A stretch of 64,000 nucleotides of DNA from Sphagnum compactum. Its lineage: Eukaryota; Bryophyta; Sphagnopsida; Sphagnales. The DNA lies in assembly GCA_965153455.1 (NCBI GenBank), contig OZ234493.1, positions 12,328,213-12,392,212 of the forward strand. Reading direction: 5' to 3'. Made by a program: the position numbers and the translations under genes. Below the pieces are notes generated by a model, which was given only the letters and a program-made list of their open reading frames with translations, did not search any database and was not told the origin of the DNA. How positions within the stretch are numbered: the first letter of the stretch is position 1; every line of letters starts with the position of its first letter. Shown here piece by piece: positions 37,020 to 49,028 of this stretch.

Positions 37020-37990
37020 AAGGATTGCACACTTGCGAGTTTGCAAATGATTTTTTCAACTCGCATGGAAGAAAAAAAGAAGTGATATTACACATTAACA
37101 AGCTTGCAATTGGTTTTATTTATTCCCTATAGGTGAAGAAAAACATGATATTGCACAGTTGAAAGCTTGCAAGTGGTTTTTTCAACTCAAGTAGGAGGAA
37201 AAAGTAAATGATATTGCACACTTGTAGGCTTGCAAAAAAACTTGTTCACATAGGTGAGAGAAAAAATGATATTTCACACTTGTGAACCTATATAAGAGGT
37301 TTTTTCAACTCACGCAAGAGAAGGAAAGAAATGATATTGCACACTTGTGAGTTCACAATTGGTTTTTTTCGGTTTAAATACATGATATTTCACACTTGTG
37401 AACTCATAAGTGGTTTTTTCAACCCACAAATGAGGGGAAAAATTGATATTGCACATTCGCGAATTCATAAGTGATTTTTTTATTCACATTAACGAAGAAC
37501 CAAAAAAATATTGCACACTTGCAAGCTTGCAAATGATTTTTTCGATTCATGCAGGAGAAAGAAAGAAAGAAATTATATTGCAAATTTGCAACTTCATGAG
37601 CGGTTTGTTTTTAATTACATATGTGAAGACAAACAATGATATTGCACATTTAAAAGCCAACAAGTGGTTTTTCAACTCATGAAGGAGAAAGAAAGAAATG
37701 ATATTGCACATTTGTGATGTTACAAGTGATTTCTTTTATTCACATAGGTGAAAAAATATATATATTTTGCACACTTGGGACCCAAAGGTTTTTTAAACTT
37801 ATATAAATGAAAAGAAAATAAATGATATTGTACATTTGCAAGCTTGCAAATGGTTTTTTTTAATTTCACATAGGTGAAGAAAAAAATGATATTAAACACT
37901 TAAGAGCCCGCAAGTGATTCATTCAACTCACACATGAAAAGAAAATAAATGATAATACACATTTACAAATTCACAAATCTTTTTTTATTC
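37020..37990. repeat. ~62-bp satellite, about 15 copies
   Basis: GATATTGCACACTTG-type starts recur near 37084, 37149, 37209, 37267, 37332, 37383, 37444, 37508, 37575, 37638, 37699, 37757, 37825, 37887 and 37950. Each is followed by (C/T)TTGCAAGTGGTTTTTTCA and then a purine-rich GAGAAAGAAAGAAAT segment. Copies are diverged. Confidence 0.92.
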
Positions 37991-39383
37991 ACATAAATGA
38001 AAAAAAAAACAATTCACAACAAATAAACCATAAACCACAAATCACAAACCACAAAAAAAACCCCTTAAATCTTAAAATTCTCCCTGAATCCTTATTTTGG
38101 AACTAGACCTAAAATCAATTTTTTATCAAAAACTCAATCCGATTACAACTAAAATCACAACCTGGAACTAGATCATGGATGGAATTCCAATTTTAAAACC
38201 TTCTAAAATCAAGGGTTGATTCAACCCCAATTCCAAATCCTCGATGAAACTCCGAGTTTTGATTCTATTTGAACCCAATCAAGTTCCAAGTATTGGATCC
38301 AAAACTATTAATTCCTACCCAACAATTTGGTACCCGATCAACACTAGTTTAAACTAGTGTTGTGTCAGTACTTAAATCCAAATGTTAAAACCAACAATTT
38401 TGGATTTGGATATAAGAACCTTATCAGATTTAAATATTAAAAATTTGATGTAAACCCTTAGACATGAACTAGGGTAAACATGCCCCCCATTGAACATCAC
38501 CTAGTGATCGAACACACCTATTGTGTAAATCAATGTCAATGAATGAATGCATTCATTTTCAAAAGCATTTCAAAATGACCCTATGACCAAACACTCGGTC
38601 TTGAAAAAATGTGTTTAGTTTTTTTACATTTTACAGCTAAACACTTAATTTTAGTGTGCGATTATGGGTGTGGGAAAATACACTTTCAAAACAATTGTGT
38701 GTTGTTTTGGGTGTGGATAAATAAATTTATTTTTTAAATGTCACACTATTATGTGTAGTAGTGTGTGGTGATGGGAGAGGACTAGCACATGGGAATGTGT
38801 TGATAATGTTCATTTTAGGGGTGGTTCACCTCATTTTCCCAAAACCAAACTCAAAGAAGGAAAAAGATTGTTTGGTTTAAAGGGTGGGACCAACACTTTC
38901 TCATGTACAAAATAAAACAATACTAGGGTTATAATGTTCAATTTTGGGGTGGGATCCAGAGAGTTTCACAAAACAAAATTAAGGAAATCAAATAGCAATA
39001 ACATTCAATGTTTGGTTATGGGGGTTTAGCCTCACATTAAAGGGCAACAAATTGTTCATCAATTAACCCTAAACCTCAACAAAGATTAAGCACAAGGTTC
39101 AGCAAAGGACATAAGATCTTTGAGGAGTCTAAAGAGGCACATTTATTAGTCCCCTAAAGGAGAGTCTTTGAAGATTCCTACTATACAAAAGTAATTTGCA
39201 TTCCCTCCAAAAACAACTTAGCACAAATCAAAATAGAAACTTAACCAAGGTTTAGATCATTTTCTACCAAACAATCTCCTTTTAAATATGTCTTTTCTAC
39301 AAACCCAAACAGAAGAACAATTCCAAATTTGTGTTGAATTCCTAGGTCCTTGTGTTACAATTTTATGAAATGCAAATCTACTA
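37991..39383. other. AT-rich, no gene seen
   Basis: Unique sequence. Nothing recognisable. Confidence 0.55.
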
Positions 39384-40160
39384 GTGAAACTAGAGAATGA
39401 GAGTTCAAGTTTGAAGGTTTATTTACAAAAGTCAGGTCTAAAAGAAAAAGAAGAGCAAGAACTAATTTCAAAAGTAGATTTGAAAGAGCCAAATTTGCAA
39501 ATGAAAGTAGAATGCCAAGTAAATGAACAAAACCAAGGTTCAAAAGTAGATCTACAAACATTAGATCTTAATGTCAAAATAAAATTTGTAGAAGATGCAT
39601 CAACATCAAATTTTCAGATAGAAACTGTAGATCAAATTTATAATCAGAAGTTCAAGAAGTATCTAGACTACCATTGGATCCAAAAATCCATAATTTGAAA
39701 TGCTACATCAAGGACCTTCAAGAAAGCTAGGGATCAGCTAAGTCATATTAATTGCTCTTACATCTTTATTCCAACTGCATGCACATCAACACAAGACATT
39801 GATTTAGTATGGGATGATTTTTTAGAATTTTATAATCTAACCTACTCTAATGTAGCACTCCTAGAACATGCCATAGCCAGATTTCCAGATTTATTACTTT
39901 TTTGGATTCTTGGGTTGTTTACAAGAAAGAAAAAAGGATACCTTTGATTGGGCAAGAACTCACTCCACCAAGTTGTTGGAGGCTAAGACTAGGAAGTTCA
40001 AAGCAATCATAAACTTGACAATCCCTCGTGGGCAACAAAGCAGCATGTTGGGTTTGCAAACAACAAACAAGGATAATCTACCCCTTGTAGTTAACAAAAA
40101 CAATTGTCCACCTACTCCTAAACCACAAAGCAAAAAATCAACACAACTGAATCTAAGTGC
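39384..40160 (+). pseudogene. Unassigned coding relic upstream of the Pogo-like transposase
   Basis: A 104-codon frame at 39384-39698 is Lys/Glu/Gln-rich with repeated (S)KVDL words. A second coding-like block at ~39715-39930 contains LVWDDFLEFYNLTYSNVALL in an open frame. The 39910-40194 frame ends in NLSAFNNQKKH just before the transposase. These pieces lie in different frames. They may belong to the same element or to another one it inserted into. I do not recognise a family. Confidence 0.3.
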
Positions 40161-41990
40161 CTTCAACAACCAGAAGAAGCATGTGGATAGATGAAGCCTT
40201 GGAATTAGGAATGGATGTTATTGAGAATGGGACATTTCCCTATGAAAGGCCAACAGGGCATGGAAAATTCCAATGAACTCCATTTTTAACCACCTAAATG
40301 GAAAAAGTAGATCAAGGAAGATGGGGCTAAGAGGTGTCTTTACTGAAGAAGAGGATGCAATAGTGATTGCATGGACATTAACTATGGGTGAATGGGGATT
40401 GTCCATAAGCTTGCAATAACTAAAAATGAAAGTTGCAGAGTTAACACAAACAAAGGTTACACCATTTTGGAATGGAATACTTGGCAATAGTTGGTGGTAC
40501 TAATTCAAACGTAAACACCTAGAAACTAGTATTAGACAAGCAGAAGGATTGGAGGTTTACAAAGCATAGGGCTAACACTCAACTCCTACAACTATTTTTA
40601 TAACAACTTACAAACATTGTATAACTAACACAACTACAGTCCAGATCATATATGGAATTATAATGAAACAAGAATTCAAGTTGGTAGATAGTATGGAGCA
40701 AGAGTTTTGGCTAGGAAAGGATCCAAAGTAGTTTATAGTACCATTCCCAAGTCTTAGGAATGGTTAACTATAAACTGGTAATCAATGCTACAGGGGGTGT
40801 TCTACCTGGTTTCTACATTTTTAAAAGCGAGAGACTAAGGGATGACTACATTAAGCTCTGCAAACTAGGTACATGTATGGCCATGCAAAAAAAAACGTAG
40901 ATGATTGCCTTCTTATTTAAGGAATTTCTATCTTTCTTTAATAGGTTAGTTCCAAGTGGGGTGCCACCCACCAATAGACACTTGTTGATTATCGATGGGC
41001 ATGGTAACCATGTCACTTTAGAAGCAATAGAACAAAGATATTGGGTTAAAGATGATCACACTACCATCTCACACATCACATGCATTGCAACCATTAAATG
41101 TTTCTTGTTTCAGGCCTTTTAAAACAACATTCAAAAAGGTTAGGGATGCTACCATGTCTATAAGTAATCATCAAGAACCAGAGAAGATAACCTTAGCTGA
41201 CTGGGTGGATCGAGCCTTAGAGCAATGATTGACCCAAAAAAACATTAAGTGGGTTTAAACTATAAAAAACTAAAGATTTATGGCCTATCAACCCAAGAGC
41301 AATGGATAGCAAAACTAGACCATCAAAGGTTTACACTACAGCAATAAACATCAACAATGCAAGAAGTGAAAAAAGATTACACAACAGAGGAGGAAGCTGA
41401 AAATAATCAACATTAAAGGGAGGATTATGCTGCCATAAAGCTTTTCCACATAGGTGAAACAATTCAACATCCAACATTTGAAGATCTACCTACATATAGG
41501 CCAGAAAATGACCAATGCTACTATGTTGATACACCCCAAAGCCCTACAGTGAAAGAACAGTAACTAGAAGAGAATACTCTAAATGAAGGAAGCCGTAAAG
41601 GTAGTCTTAAAGAAACCCACCAATATCCAAATCTAACTCAAGAATCCATGAAGATGCATAACCTCCTATCGATGCCTTGTTTACCTACAAGACACACAAA
41701 AGGAAAATAACCCTTAATTGATTATTCACAGTCACATGTTGTGATTAATTTTGAATACTTGGGTATCCTAAGGAGAAAAGCAATGGAAAAGGCAGTTGCA
41801 AAGGAAATCAAGGAAGGCAAACAAAAGGAGAAGGAAGCAAAGTGAGCCAAACAAACAGCAAAATTAGGTTCTGTAACATATTGAACAGCTGGGAAATGTG
41901 CAGAAAAGTGTGTCAAAACAAAGTTCATTGCAAACTGAACTTTAGCAATTATAGTTAAAGTGGGCGACCATTTTCACCAAGAGTTTTAAG
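40160..41990 (+). pseudogene. Pogo/Tigger-type (CENP-B/DDE_1) transposase, heavily decayed
   Basis: Homology is spread over shifted frames. A helix-turn-helix start (WIDEALELGMDVIENG) lies near 40180, followed by SIFNHLNGKSRSRK near 40275 and FTEEEDAIVIAWTL near 40340. WNYNETR is at 40653-40673, where the catalytic DETG aspartate has become Asn. Then LPGFYIFK near 40807, LLIIDGHGNHVTLEAIEQ near 40985 (second catalytic Asp kept), ITLADWVDRALEQ near 41190, and a basic tail with DYSQSHVV near 41720 and AMEKAVAKEIKEGKQ near 41780. At least two TAG stops look like C-to-T decay of CAG and CGG codons. In the family, this protein cuts and pastes DNA in the nucleus. This copy cannot be active. Element ends were not found. 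Confidence 0.85.
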
Positions 41991-41999
41991 TAGGTCTGA

Positions 42000-42616
42000 G
42001 TGTAGATCCGCACATGTATAAAGGGTAAATTTGGGCTACACAACAAGGATTCAACAACATGCAAGGTTGTAGGCACGAACTAGGCAACAAACAAAAGGGC
42101 GCCTTACAATAAAGTTGTGACCTTTTAATGATTAAAGAATAAGCAAGGAATTGGTTAACACCAAGACCAGCATAAGGATACAATCATATAGATGACTAGT
42201 ACCAAAAGCCAATAAAACAACTTTAAGAGGATAAATTACAGCAGCAGAGAAAATCAATCAAAAAGAAAGAAGACCAAGAGCAATAGCAAGGAGGATCAAT
42301 CAACCAAAAAAGACCAGCTACAACACCAAAGAAGATCAAGATAGACAAAAATCGCAACAGCTGGCTAAGATTGAAGAAGAAGAAAGAAGACTCAAGGCTA
42401 ATTTTTAAAAAACATGACCAAAGGCTGATTAAGGAAAAAGGACCAAGCACTAGGAAAGGAGAAAGAGGACTAAGCATGGAGAGGATAAAATGGAAAGGAC
42501 TAGGCTTGAAGGACTAGGACCTGAAAGAAGACCAAACATGAAAGGATCCAAAAAAAAAAAAAACAAGGTGCTTGTAAAGAAGATTGAAATCACCAAGCAT
42601 GCATGTAAAGCATGCG
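42000..42616. other. Purine-rich flank of the minisatellite
   Basis: A-rich sequence with recurring GA(A/C)CAAG and AAGAAGA words. No gene seen. Confidence 0.45.
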
Positions 42617-43150
42617 AAGAGGATCAAGAACACCATGCACCTGGTAAGAGGATCAAAAGCACTAGGCATGCATGGAAAGCACACAAAGAGGATCGAAAGC
42701 ATTAGGCGCATGCTGAGAGTGTGCAACAAGGATCAACAGCACTTAACATGCATAGAGCACACGCAATAAAGATCGAAAACACTAGGCACACGTGGAGAGT
42801 GTGCAACAAAGATCGATAGCACCTAGTGCACATAGAACACATGCAACAAGGATGGACAACACTAGGTGCACGCAGAGAGTGCACAATAAGGATCGATAAT
42901 AGGGTGCACATAGAACAAGCGCAGCAAGGATCAAGAGCACTTGGCATAAAAGCGCACATAAAGTGCACGTAATGAAGATTGATAGCACCTAACATGCATC
43001 AAAATGCGCATAGAGCACGTGCAATGAGGATTGAAAGTATCTAGTGTGCATAAAAAGCACATGAAAGGGATCGAAAGTGTGTGCAATGAGGACCAAAAGC
43101 ACCTAATGTGCATAGAAAGTGCAGAAAAAGGATCAAGAGCACATGGCAGT
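42617..43150. repeat. 40-bp minisatellite, ~13 copies, alternating subtypes
   Basis: GGATCRAAAGCAC-like starts lie near 42619, 42650, 42689, 42729, 42769, 42809, 42849, 42889 and 42927, and the array continues with drift to ~43150. Odd units carry GAGAGTGTGCAACAA and even units CATAGAGCACAC, so the higher period is ~80 bp. Many units contain GCATGC or GTGCAC palindromes. Minus-strand Cys/Leu-rich frames here are by-products. Confidence 0.9.
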
Positions 43151-44186
43151 GAGATCATTGAGAGGACCAAGTGCAATTGAGAGGAGATGGAAGACCAAGT
43201 GAATGAGAGGAGATGGATCAAGCGTTGAAAAAAAGGAAAAGGTGTGAAGAAAAAAGAGTTCACAACATGGGACTAGGCACCTACTCTTTAGGAAAAACCA
43301 CCAAAGTCTCAAGAGCTCCCATAATGTAATCACTTACAATACACGCACAATAGCAAGATCACTTTAAACACAAAACCATCACCAAGAGTTCACAACACTC
43401 AGGGGAATCAACATCTACTTACCTACACTTGAGACTTTCACCTAGGAGCTCACAACTCTAGAGGTGGGATCAACATCTGCTAGTTTCATCTAGGAGTTCA
43501 CAACATGAAATATAATCAAACTCTCTTGACTTTTTGAAAGGACACAAAAAGGAGAAAGGAAATTGAGCAAGAGTGGGAGGAATGAACAAATTGAGCAGGA
43601 GAGGGAACATCAAAAGCTTAGAGAGTGAAACTAGATATCGCATGGGGAGGATGGCCCGGCTATTAGATGCATGTGAAGGTGATGAAAATCCATGCCCATA
43701 GACATTCAGAATGGGCACAAAAGTTTTAGTAAATGGGATACTAAAACCCTATTACCATCAAAAAGTATTTTTCAATGAAATTTCAATGTTTCATAATAAT
43801 ACTATTAAAAATCTGAAAATTTCCCATCAATTTGAATAAAAAATCATTTTCATGGATGATCGTAGGATGTTAAGACTTTGAGCTATACATAAAAGCTTTT
43901 ATATAAAAAAATTTTGTTACAAACATATATTTTGCATTATGCATACATGTAATACATATTTCAATGTTTTATAAAGTTTTATGACAATGTGTGATGAGTA
44001 AGAAAGGTAGATGATAAAATTCATGTGAATTTGAATCAAATAAGAATTTTTGAAATCATAACCCTAAATCCTAACCATACCCGGAGGTTTGGGGGGGGGG
44101 GGTGGGGGAATGTGACTCAAAACCTCACCCAAAAAGTAACCAAAGTTACAAAATATATAGTACGTGGGACCATATGCATGATTCCT
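43151..44186. other. No gene seen
   Basis: Two GAGTTCACAAC/GAGCTCACAAC segments recur near 43386, 43446 and 43495, and a 12-base G run lies at 44091-44102. No supported gene. Confidence 0.5.
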
Positions 44187-44652
44187 AAACTTTTCTACTT
44201 TCCTTTCTCCGTAAGCTGTAGCCAAATTTGGCTAAATAAGTCCTCTTTCGGATAATGGCCAGCCTGCCCGACTGCCTTTGTCACCAGTGGTTTTTTAACT
44301 GGCGAAATTTTAAATTTTAAAAACGAAAATGAAGGGATTTTTGAAGGTTTTCAATCGCCCAAAGTGAGGGCGAAAACAATTTAAAAATCGCCAGATTTGT
44401 ATGTTTGGTTTTCATTGTGTAGCCAAAAATATAGAAGCCAGATTTGACACAATCTTCCTAGGGATGATAGTCACTTTTTTTGCTACATAGGAAGCTAGCC
44501 ACTTTGGCTTTTTAATAAAAAAAATTCCCTAAAAAAACCACTGGCTTCAATTTTGTCAAGTAGGTGGACTGGCGATTATCATCCACTAGTAGTACCGGAG
44601 GAATGAGCCAAATTTGGCTACAGGTCAGACAGTAAAGTAGAATTTTTTTAAA
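44187..44652. mobile_element. Foldback/MITE-like element, 466 bp
   Basis: CTGTAGCCAAATTTGGCT at 44216-44233 is the exact complement of 44606-44623. Similarity extends outward (TTCTACTTT at both ends, inverted). The direct repeat GATTCCT lies at 44180-44186 and 44653-44659, compatible with a 7-8-bp hAT-type target duplication. The core AGCCAAATTTGGCT is itself a palindrome. The interior also has an inverted pair around CCAGTGGTTTTTT (44285) and AAAAAACCACTGG (44534). Confidence 0.75.
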
Positions 44653-44828
44653 GATTCCTGCCTGGTTCTGGCGACAAGAAGAAGGTCTATCTAAATATGG
44701 CGAAAAATGTGACCATTTTTTTCCTGAAAATATGGAGACTTTTGCACACACACACAAAAAAAAGAAGCCTTGGTACACAATTCTTCTTCACACTGGGTTC
44801 TTTTTTGTGTAGCCAGCCACAAAGGAAA

Positions 44829-45204
44829 CAAGGGGCATGTCACACACACACTGTGGCCTTGCCATTTACATTAAAAAAGTATGTTAAGGCAAAAAAAGAA
44901 GAATTATGAAAAAAAATTCAATTATTTATCCATGCAAAAATATATTAATCTTCAAAAATCCTCTAAAACAAACCCAAATCCTTCAAGATATATTATATAA
45001 TTCTAGAACTAATAATAATCTCAAGTTTCAACACAAGCCAATTTATATATCATCTTTCAAAAATCCTCATATAAAAAATAAACCTATTATTATTATTATT
45101 ATTATTATGACCTAGGGGCCTATAAAAATCCCTTAAGCTACTATACTCTATAATGGATCCCTTAAGCTACAATATCCTTAAGGGCCTTGGTAGTAGGCTA
45201 GGCC
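44829..45204 (-). repeat. ~340-bp dispersed repeat, copy D
   Basis: Starts CAAGGGGCATGTCACA and ends CCTTGGTAGTAGGCTAGGCC. It contains a (TTA) microsatellite at ~45088-45108 not present in the other copies. Like copy B it is followed by A-rich sequence and CACTGGC. Confidence 0.9.
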
Positions 45205-46006
45205 CCCCAAAAGAAAAAACCACTGGCACGCACACGCGCACGCACGCACGCACTCCCTCCTTCCCCTGCTCTGCTTGTTTTGTGTCAGATTCCAATCATG
45301 GACTACTTTCCCTGGCGCACGCACGAGGGGAGGAGGAGGAGGAGGAGGATATAGTCCAACGACACTCCATCCTTGATGATTCCATGCCCCATAAGAGTCG
45401 TGCATGCGCGGGTGCAGAATTCAATCCTCTTCATCACAAGAAGAAAGAAAGAAGGCCGCAGCAGCAGCAGCAGCAGCAGTAGCAGGTCACGAATTTGAGT
45501 GGGTGGATGGACTGGGGTGGTTACACTTTCCTTCTTCAATGAGAGAGCAATGACAATCGTTGTTGCTCTCTTGCATTAAACCCACCCACCCACCCACCCA
45601 ACCCACTCACTCACTCACCCACTCACTCACTCACTTCCCTCGGGCCACCTCCGGCGCAAATCAATCATTTGGGCTTCTTTTTTTGGAATTCCATTTTTTT
45701 TTTAAAAATTTGTGTTTGTTTTTTGTGTTTTGGAGAAGAAGACAACAAAGTTCAAGCGGAGATGGTGGTGGTGGTGGAGGAAGACTAGGGCCCACACAGA
45801 AAACCAAAAAGCTTTTTTTCTTTCCGCGGTGGTTTTTTGTTTTCTTTTTTTTTTTTTGGGGTTCGAGTCTCTCTGCAATTTTTTTGTTGTCAGTTTACCT
45901 GTGCAGGAATTTTTTTGTCAATCATAGTAGCAAGGAGGAGAAATTGTTTTTTCTCTTGGATTTTTCTAACTGCCGACCATTTTCTCCCTTACGCTTGCTT
46001 CCCCAT

Positions 46007-46063
<57 letters not shown>

Positions 46064-47129
46064 GACCACCACCTGCTTGAGAAAGTTTGTTGACTTGGCC
46101 AATCTACTAAGATCCCTCATCATCCCCAGATCACTCAGGACTCAGTCACAATCCTTCGGAAGCAAATCAGCAATGTGCCAAGCTTTTTAGGGTCTGAGTC
46201 TCAACAACAACAACAAGAACCCGAAGAAGAAGAAGAAGCAGACCAACAACAGCAACACAGCCATTCCAATCCAACAAGGCGATCCAGAGGTCCAAGTGAG
46301 AAACATCATCTCTTATGTTTTGTTTCAGTCGGGGATCTTTCCAGAGAATTTGTAGATGGATTTGTTGGGGGGGCATTTGATGGCACCCGCTGGAATTATT
46401 CTTGTTGGGAAGCAGCTGGCATTCTGGTGGCCAGAATTTTTTGGAGCTTTTGTCCAGAGGCCACCTGAAGGATGTGTCCATGGATTGAATGGTGGTTTGT
46501 AAAGATGGGAATCTGTGTGGGAAAGAGAATTGAACATTGGGTTTTGTTTTTGTCTTTTGTTTGGTGGGGGTCTGGGTGAAGGAGGAATTTGGGTGCTTGA
46601 AGGTTATGCTGCTTGCTTACTTACATGATGGGTTGGCTTGCAACCGGGAATTCTTGGAAGATGGTAATGAGGTCTCCCTGATGTTGTGGAAAGAGAAAGG
46701 GATCTAACCTGATCACAGACCCAAAAATCAAATAAAATGGTGGAATGATGGAGCTTCAGGGTTAGGCTAGTTTACACATGCAAGTAAGGATTCCTCAATG
46801 ACTGTGCAACACAGCAGTTTAGGATCTGTACAAAAACATAAGAACAATAGGAGGAACTCGATGGGCAGGGGAGTTGATGAAGGGATGAATTGTGGGAGGT
46901 AGAGTTGAGTGAGTCATGATCATGAGTGCATCATATTGTCTCAGGATTTGTTTTCAGCATCATTGTGGTAGGCAAGAACTGTTAAGGTTTTTTGTGGACT
47001 GGACCTTCTTCCTTCGGTCACATGCAGATCTGGTGCTTTTGTTAACTGTGCAGAGGAGGAGGAGCTGCAGTCATTAGAAGATTTCAGGCACAAATAGCAG
47101 CACACAGCAGGAAAATACCCTCCAGACAG
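45205..47129 (+). promoter_or_regulatory. Upstream region and probable spliced 5' UTR of the peptidase gene
   Basis: Contains a CAG run at ~45459-45483, a (CCAC)/(CTCA) repeat at 45585-45630, and (CT)26 at 46010-46062. A candidate leader exon follows the CT tract, with Gln/Glu-coding repeats at 46200-46260 and a donor-like CCAAGTGAG at 46290-46298. A candidate acceptor (AACTGTGCAG) lies at ~47046-47055, 75 bases before the ATG. CT-rich leaders are common in plants. The leader intron is an inference. Confidence 0.4.
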
Positions 47130-49028
47130 ATGGGATCAGAAGGGGCACCACCACCACCAGCAAGTTTGATTGAATTCAACATCACAGGCTTCAAGAAGTT
47201 TCATGGTGTAGCAGAGAATCCCACAGAGGTAGTGGTTGGGAGGATTGAAGAGTACTTGAGAAAACATGGGATGCCCGCAGGAACAGTGCTTGGAAGCTGC
47301 ACTGTGTTGGAGGCTGCAGGGGAGGGGGCACTGCTGCCTCTCATGCAGCTCTTGAGCTCATCATCATCATCCCAATCAGTGATCAATCAACCATCAATTG
47401 AGACAAATGCAAATTTGCAAGAAGGGAAGCTGGATGTGAGCTCTTTGCCAAACACTGAAAAGCAAATTGTCTGGGTAGTTATCAAATCTCTCAAAGCTTC
47501 TCTCTGCTGTTCAGGAATGTAACTTTTGGGGTGCATTTTTGCCTCATCTCAAACACCACATGATAAGGCTTCACAAGAAAAGATTGTTAGATTTATGCTC
47601 ATCACAGGCAATGAATTTGCATATGGAAGGGACAGTAATCATTTGATCTTGGATCAGAAACCTAATCCATCTGCAGCAAAGATTTGTATGGGAAATTTCC
47701 AAAACTTGGAATGCTTGTGTATAGTGTGAGAACAGTAAAATCAACAGTATGTATTGCAAGACCCAAATGTTGTAGAGTATGAATTTTACAATGGGTGATC
47801 TTTTTTTTTCTTTTTTGTGATCTTCTTCTTGCACCTGACTAAATTCCAAGGTGTTGCTTTTGTTTCTGAACTCCACAACAAGCAAAAGGTCTTAACAACA
47901 AATAATATCTCATATGAAAGAGACTTTCAAGCCTCTGCCATAGAACTTTCAACTTGTTGTGGTACTTACAAGAAAGACATTCTGGGTTAAACTGTGTGAA
48001 TTCTGTGAAATGCCACCCAGGTTCATTTGGGTGTGAATAGTGGAGCAACTAACTTCGCTTTGGAGCGGCGTGCAGTGAATGAGGCGACATTTCGGTGCAG
48101 TGATGAACTAGGTTGGCAGCCTCAGGTCTGTATTCAAGCTATACATGATTTGGCAGAAGAATGGGTGTCTTGTCCACTTTGAGATTGTTATTATATTGCA
48201 GTGTATTACCTATTGCCTTCATTTCTTTTGTGTCATTATTGCCTTTGGACATATGGAAGTTCGTTCAATGAGTTTTGGGCAATCAAGAGCTGTCTTTTAT
48301 TGTACAAGAGCTTCCGCTGTCATGAAATACATACATGCACTCAAAGGAGTATCCAGAATTTTGGTCTTTTCTCTAAGCTGCTCTACTGTATGTGCAGCGT
48401 ATTCCCATTGTTGCCGAGGATGGACCTATATCCCACATACGTGAGGTAGTGCTTTTTGCTTCCTTTGCTTTCTTTTTGCTTCATGCTATGCACCATGTTC
48501 AAACAGGAGTAGTGTCTGGTTCAGCTGAGGAAGACTCTTTATATTTCTTCATTGCTTTTCAAACCGTTGTAATTATGTTTTTGTTGTTCATGAGATGCAG
48601 AAGCATATCTAGTGAAACAGTTAGTGTTAGAAATCCTTTATTGGAGTGTGTGACAGTATGTTTTGACTTTGAAGGATCAATGAGACTGCCCATATGTGAG
48701 ATCTTCTGCTGCACAGGCCCAGATCTGCAGTTGAAAAGGTTATGTTGTAGCAAGTCTAATTTTTGTTTGGGTTATGTGTCAGACAACTATCCCAGTGCGA
48801 GATCTTGTGACCACTTTGGGAAAGAATGGCTTTGATGTGATGGAGTCATATGATGCAGGACGTTTCGTGTGCAACTATGTGTACTACCAATCCTTACGCC
48901 ACTCTGCAATTCATGGGAATATAAGTTTCTTTGTGCATGTGCCTTTGTTTATCATGATTGATGAGGAGCATCAATTAGAATTTGTGGCTGCTCTACTGCA
49001 TGCCCTGGCTTTCCAATTACTCAATTAG
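47130..49028 (+). CDS. Pyroglutamyl-peptidase I-like protein (pyrrolidone-carboxylate peptidase, family C15)
   Basis: Four exons: 47130-47474, 48021-48125, 48398-48445, 48783-49028. All junctions are phase 0 with GT-AG, giving 247 residues. It opens MGSEG, then FNITGFKKFHGVAENPTE (~18-35), the typical plant start. Exon 2 gives VHLGVNSGA and the catalytic Glu at E130 (ALERRAVNE). Exon 4 gives the nucleophile C196 (GRFVCNYVYY) and H218 (FVHVPLF), completing the Glu-Cys-His set. The enzyme class removes N-terminal pyroglutamate from peptides. No signal peptide is seen, so it is probably cytosolic. It is somewhat longer than usual (~215-220) because of a Ser/Asn-rich insert at ~76-110, before IVW. 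The gene converges with FLN1. Confidence 0.93.

Noticed and set aside
42702-43263. Cys-rich minus-strand frames
   Set aside because: Arise from the 40-bp minisatellite. Frames shift with unit number and have no gene signals.
45560-46093. 177-codon + frame with Leu/Ser repeats
   Set aside because: Read-through of the CCAC, CTCA and CT microsatellites. No conserved protein.
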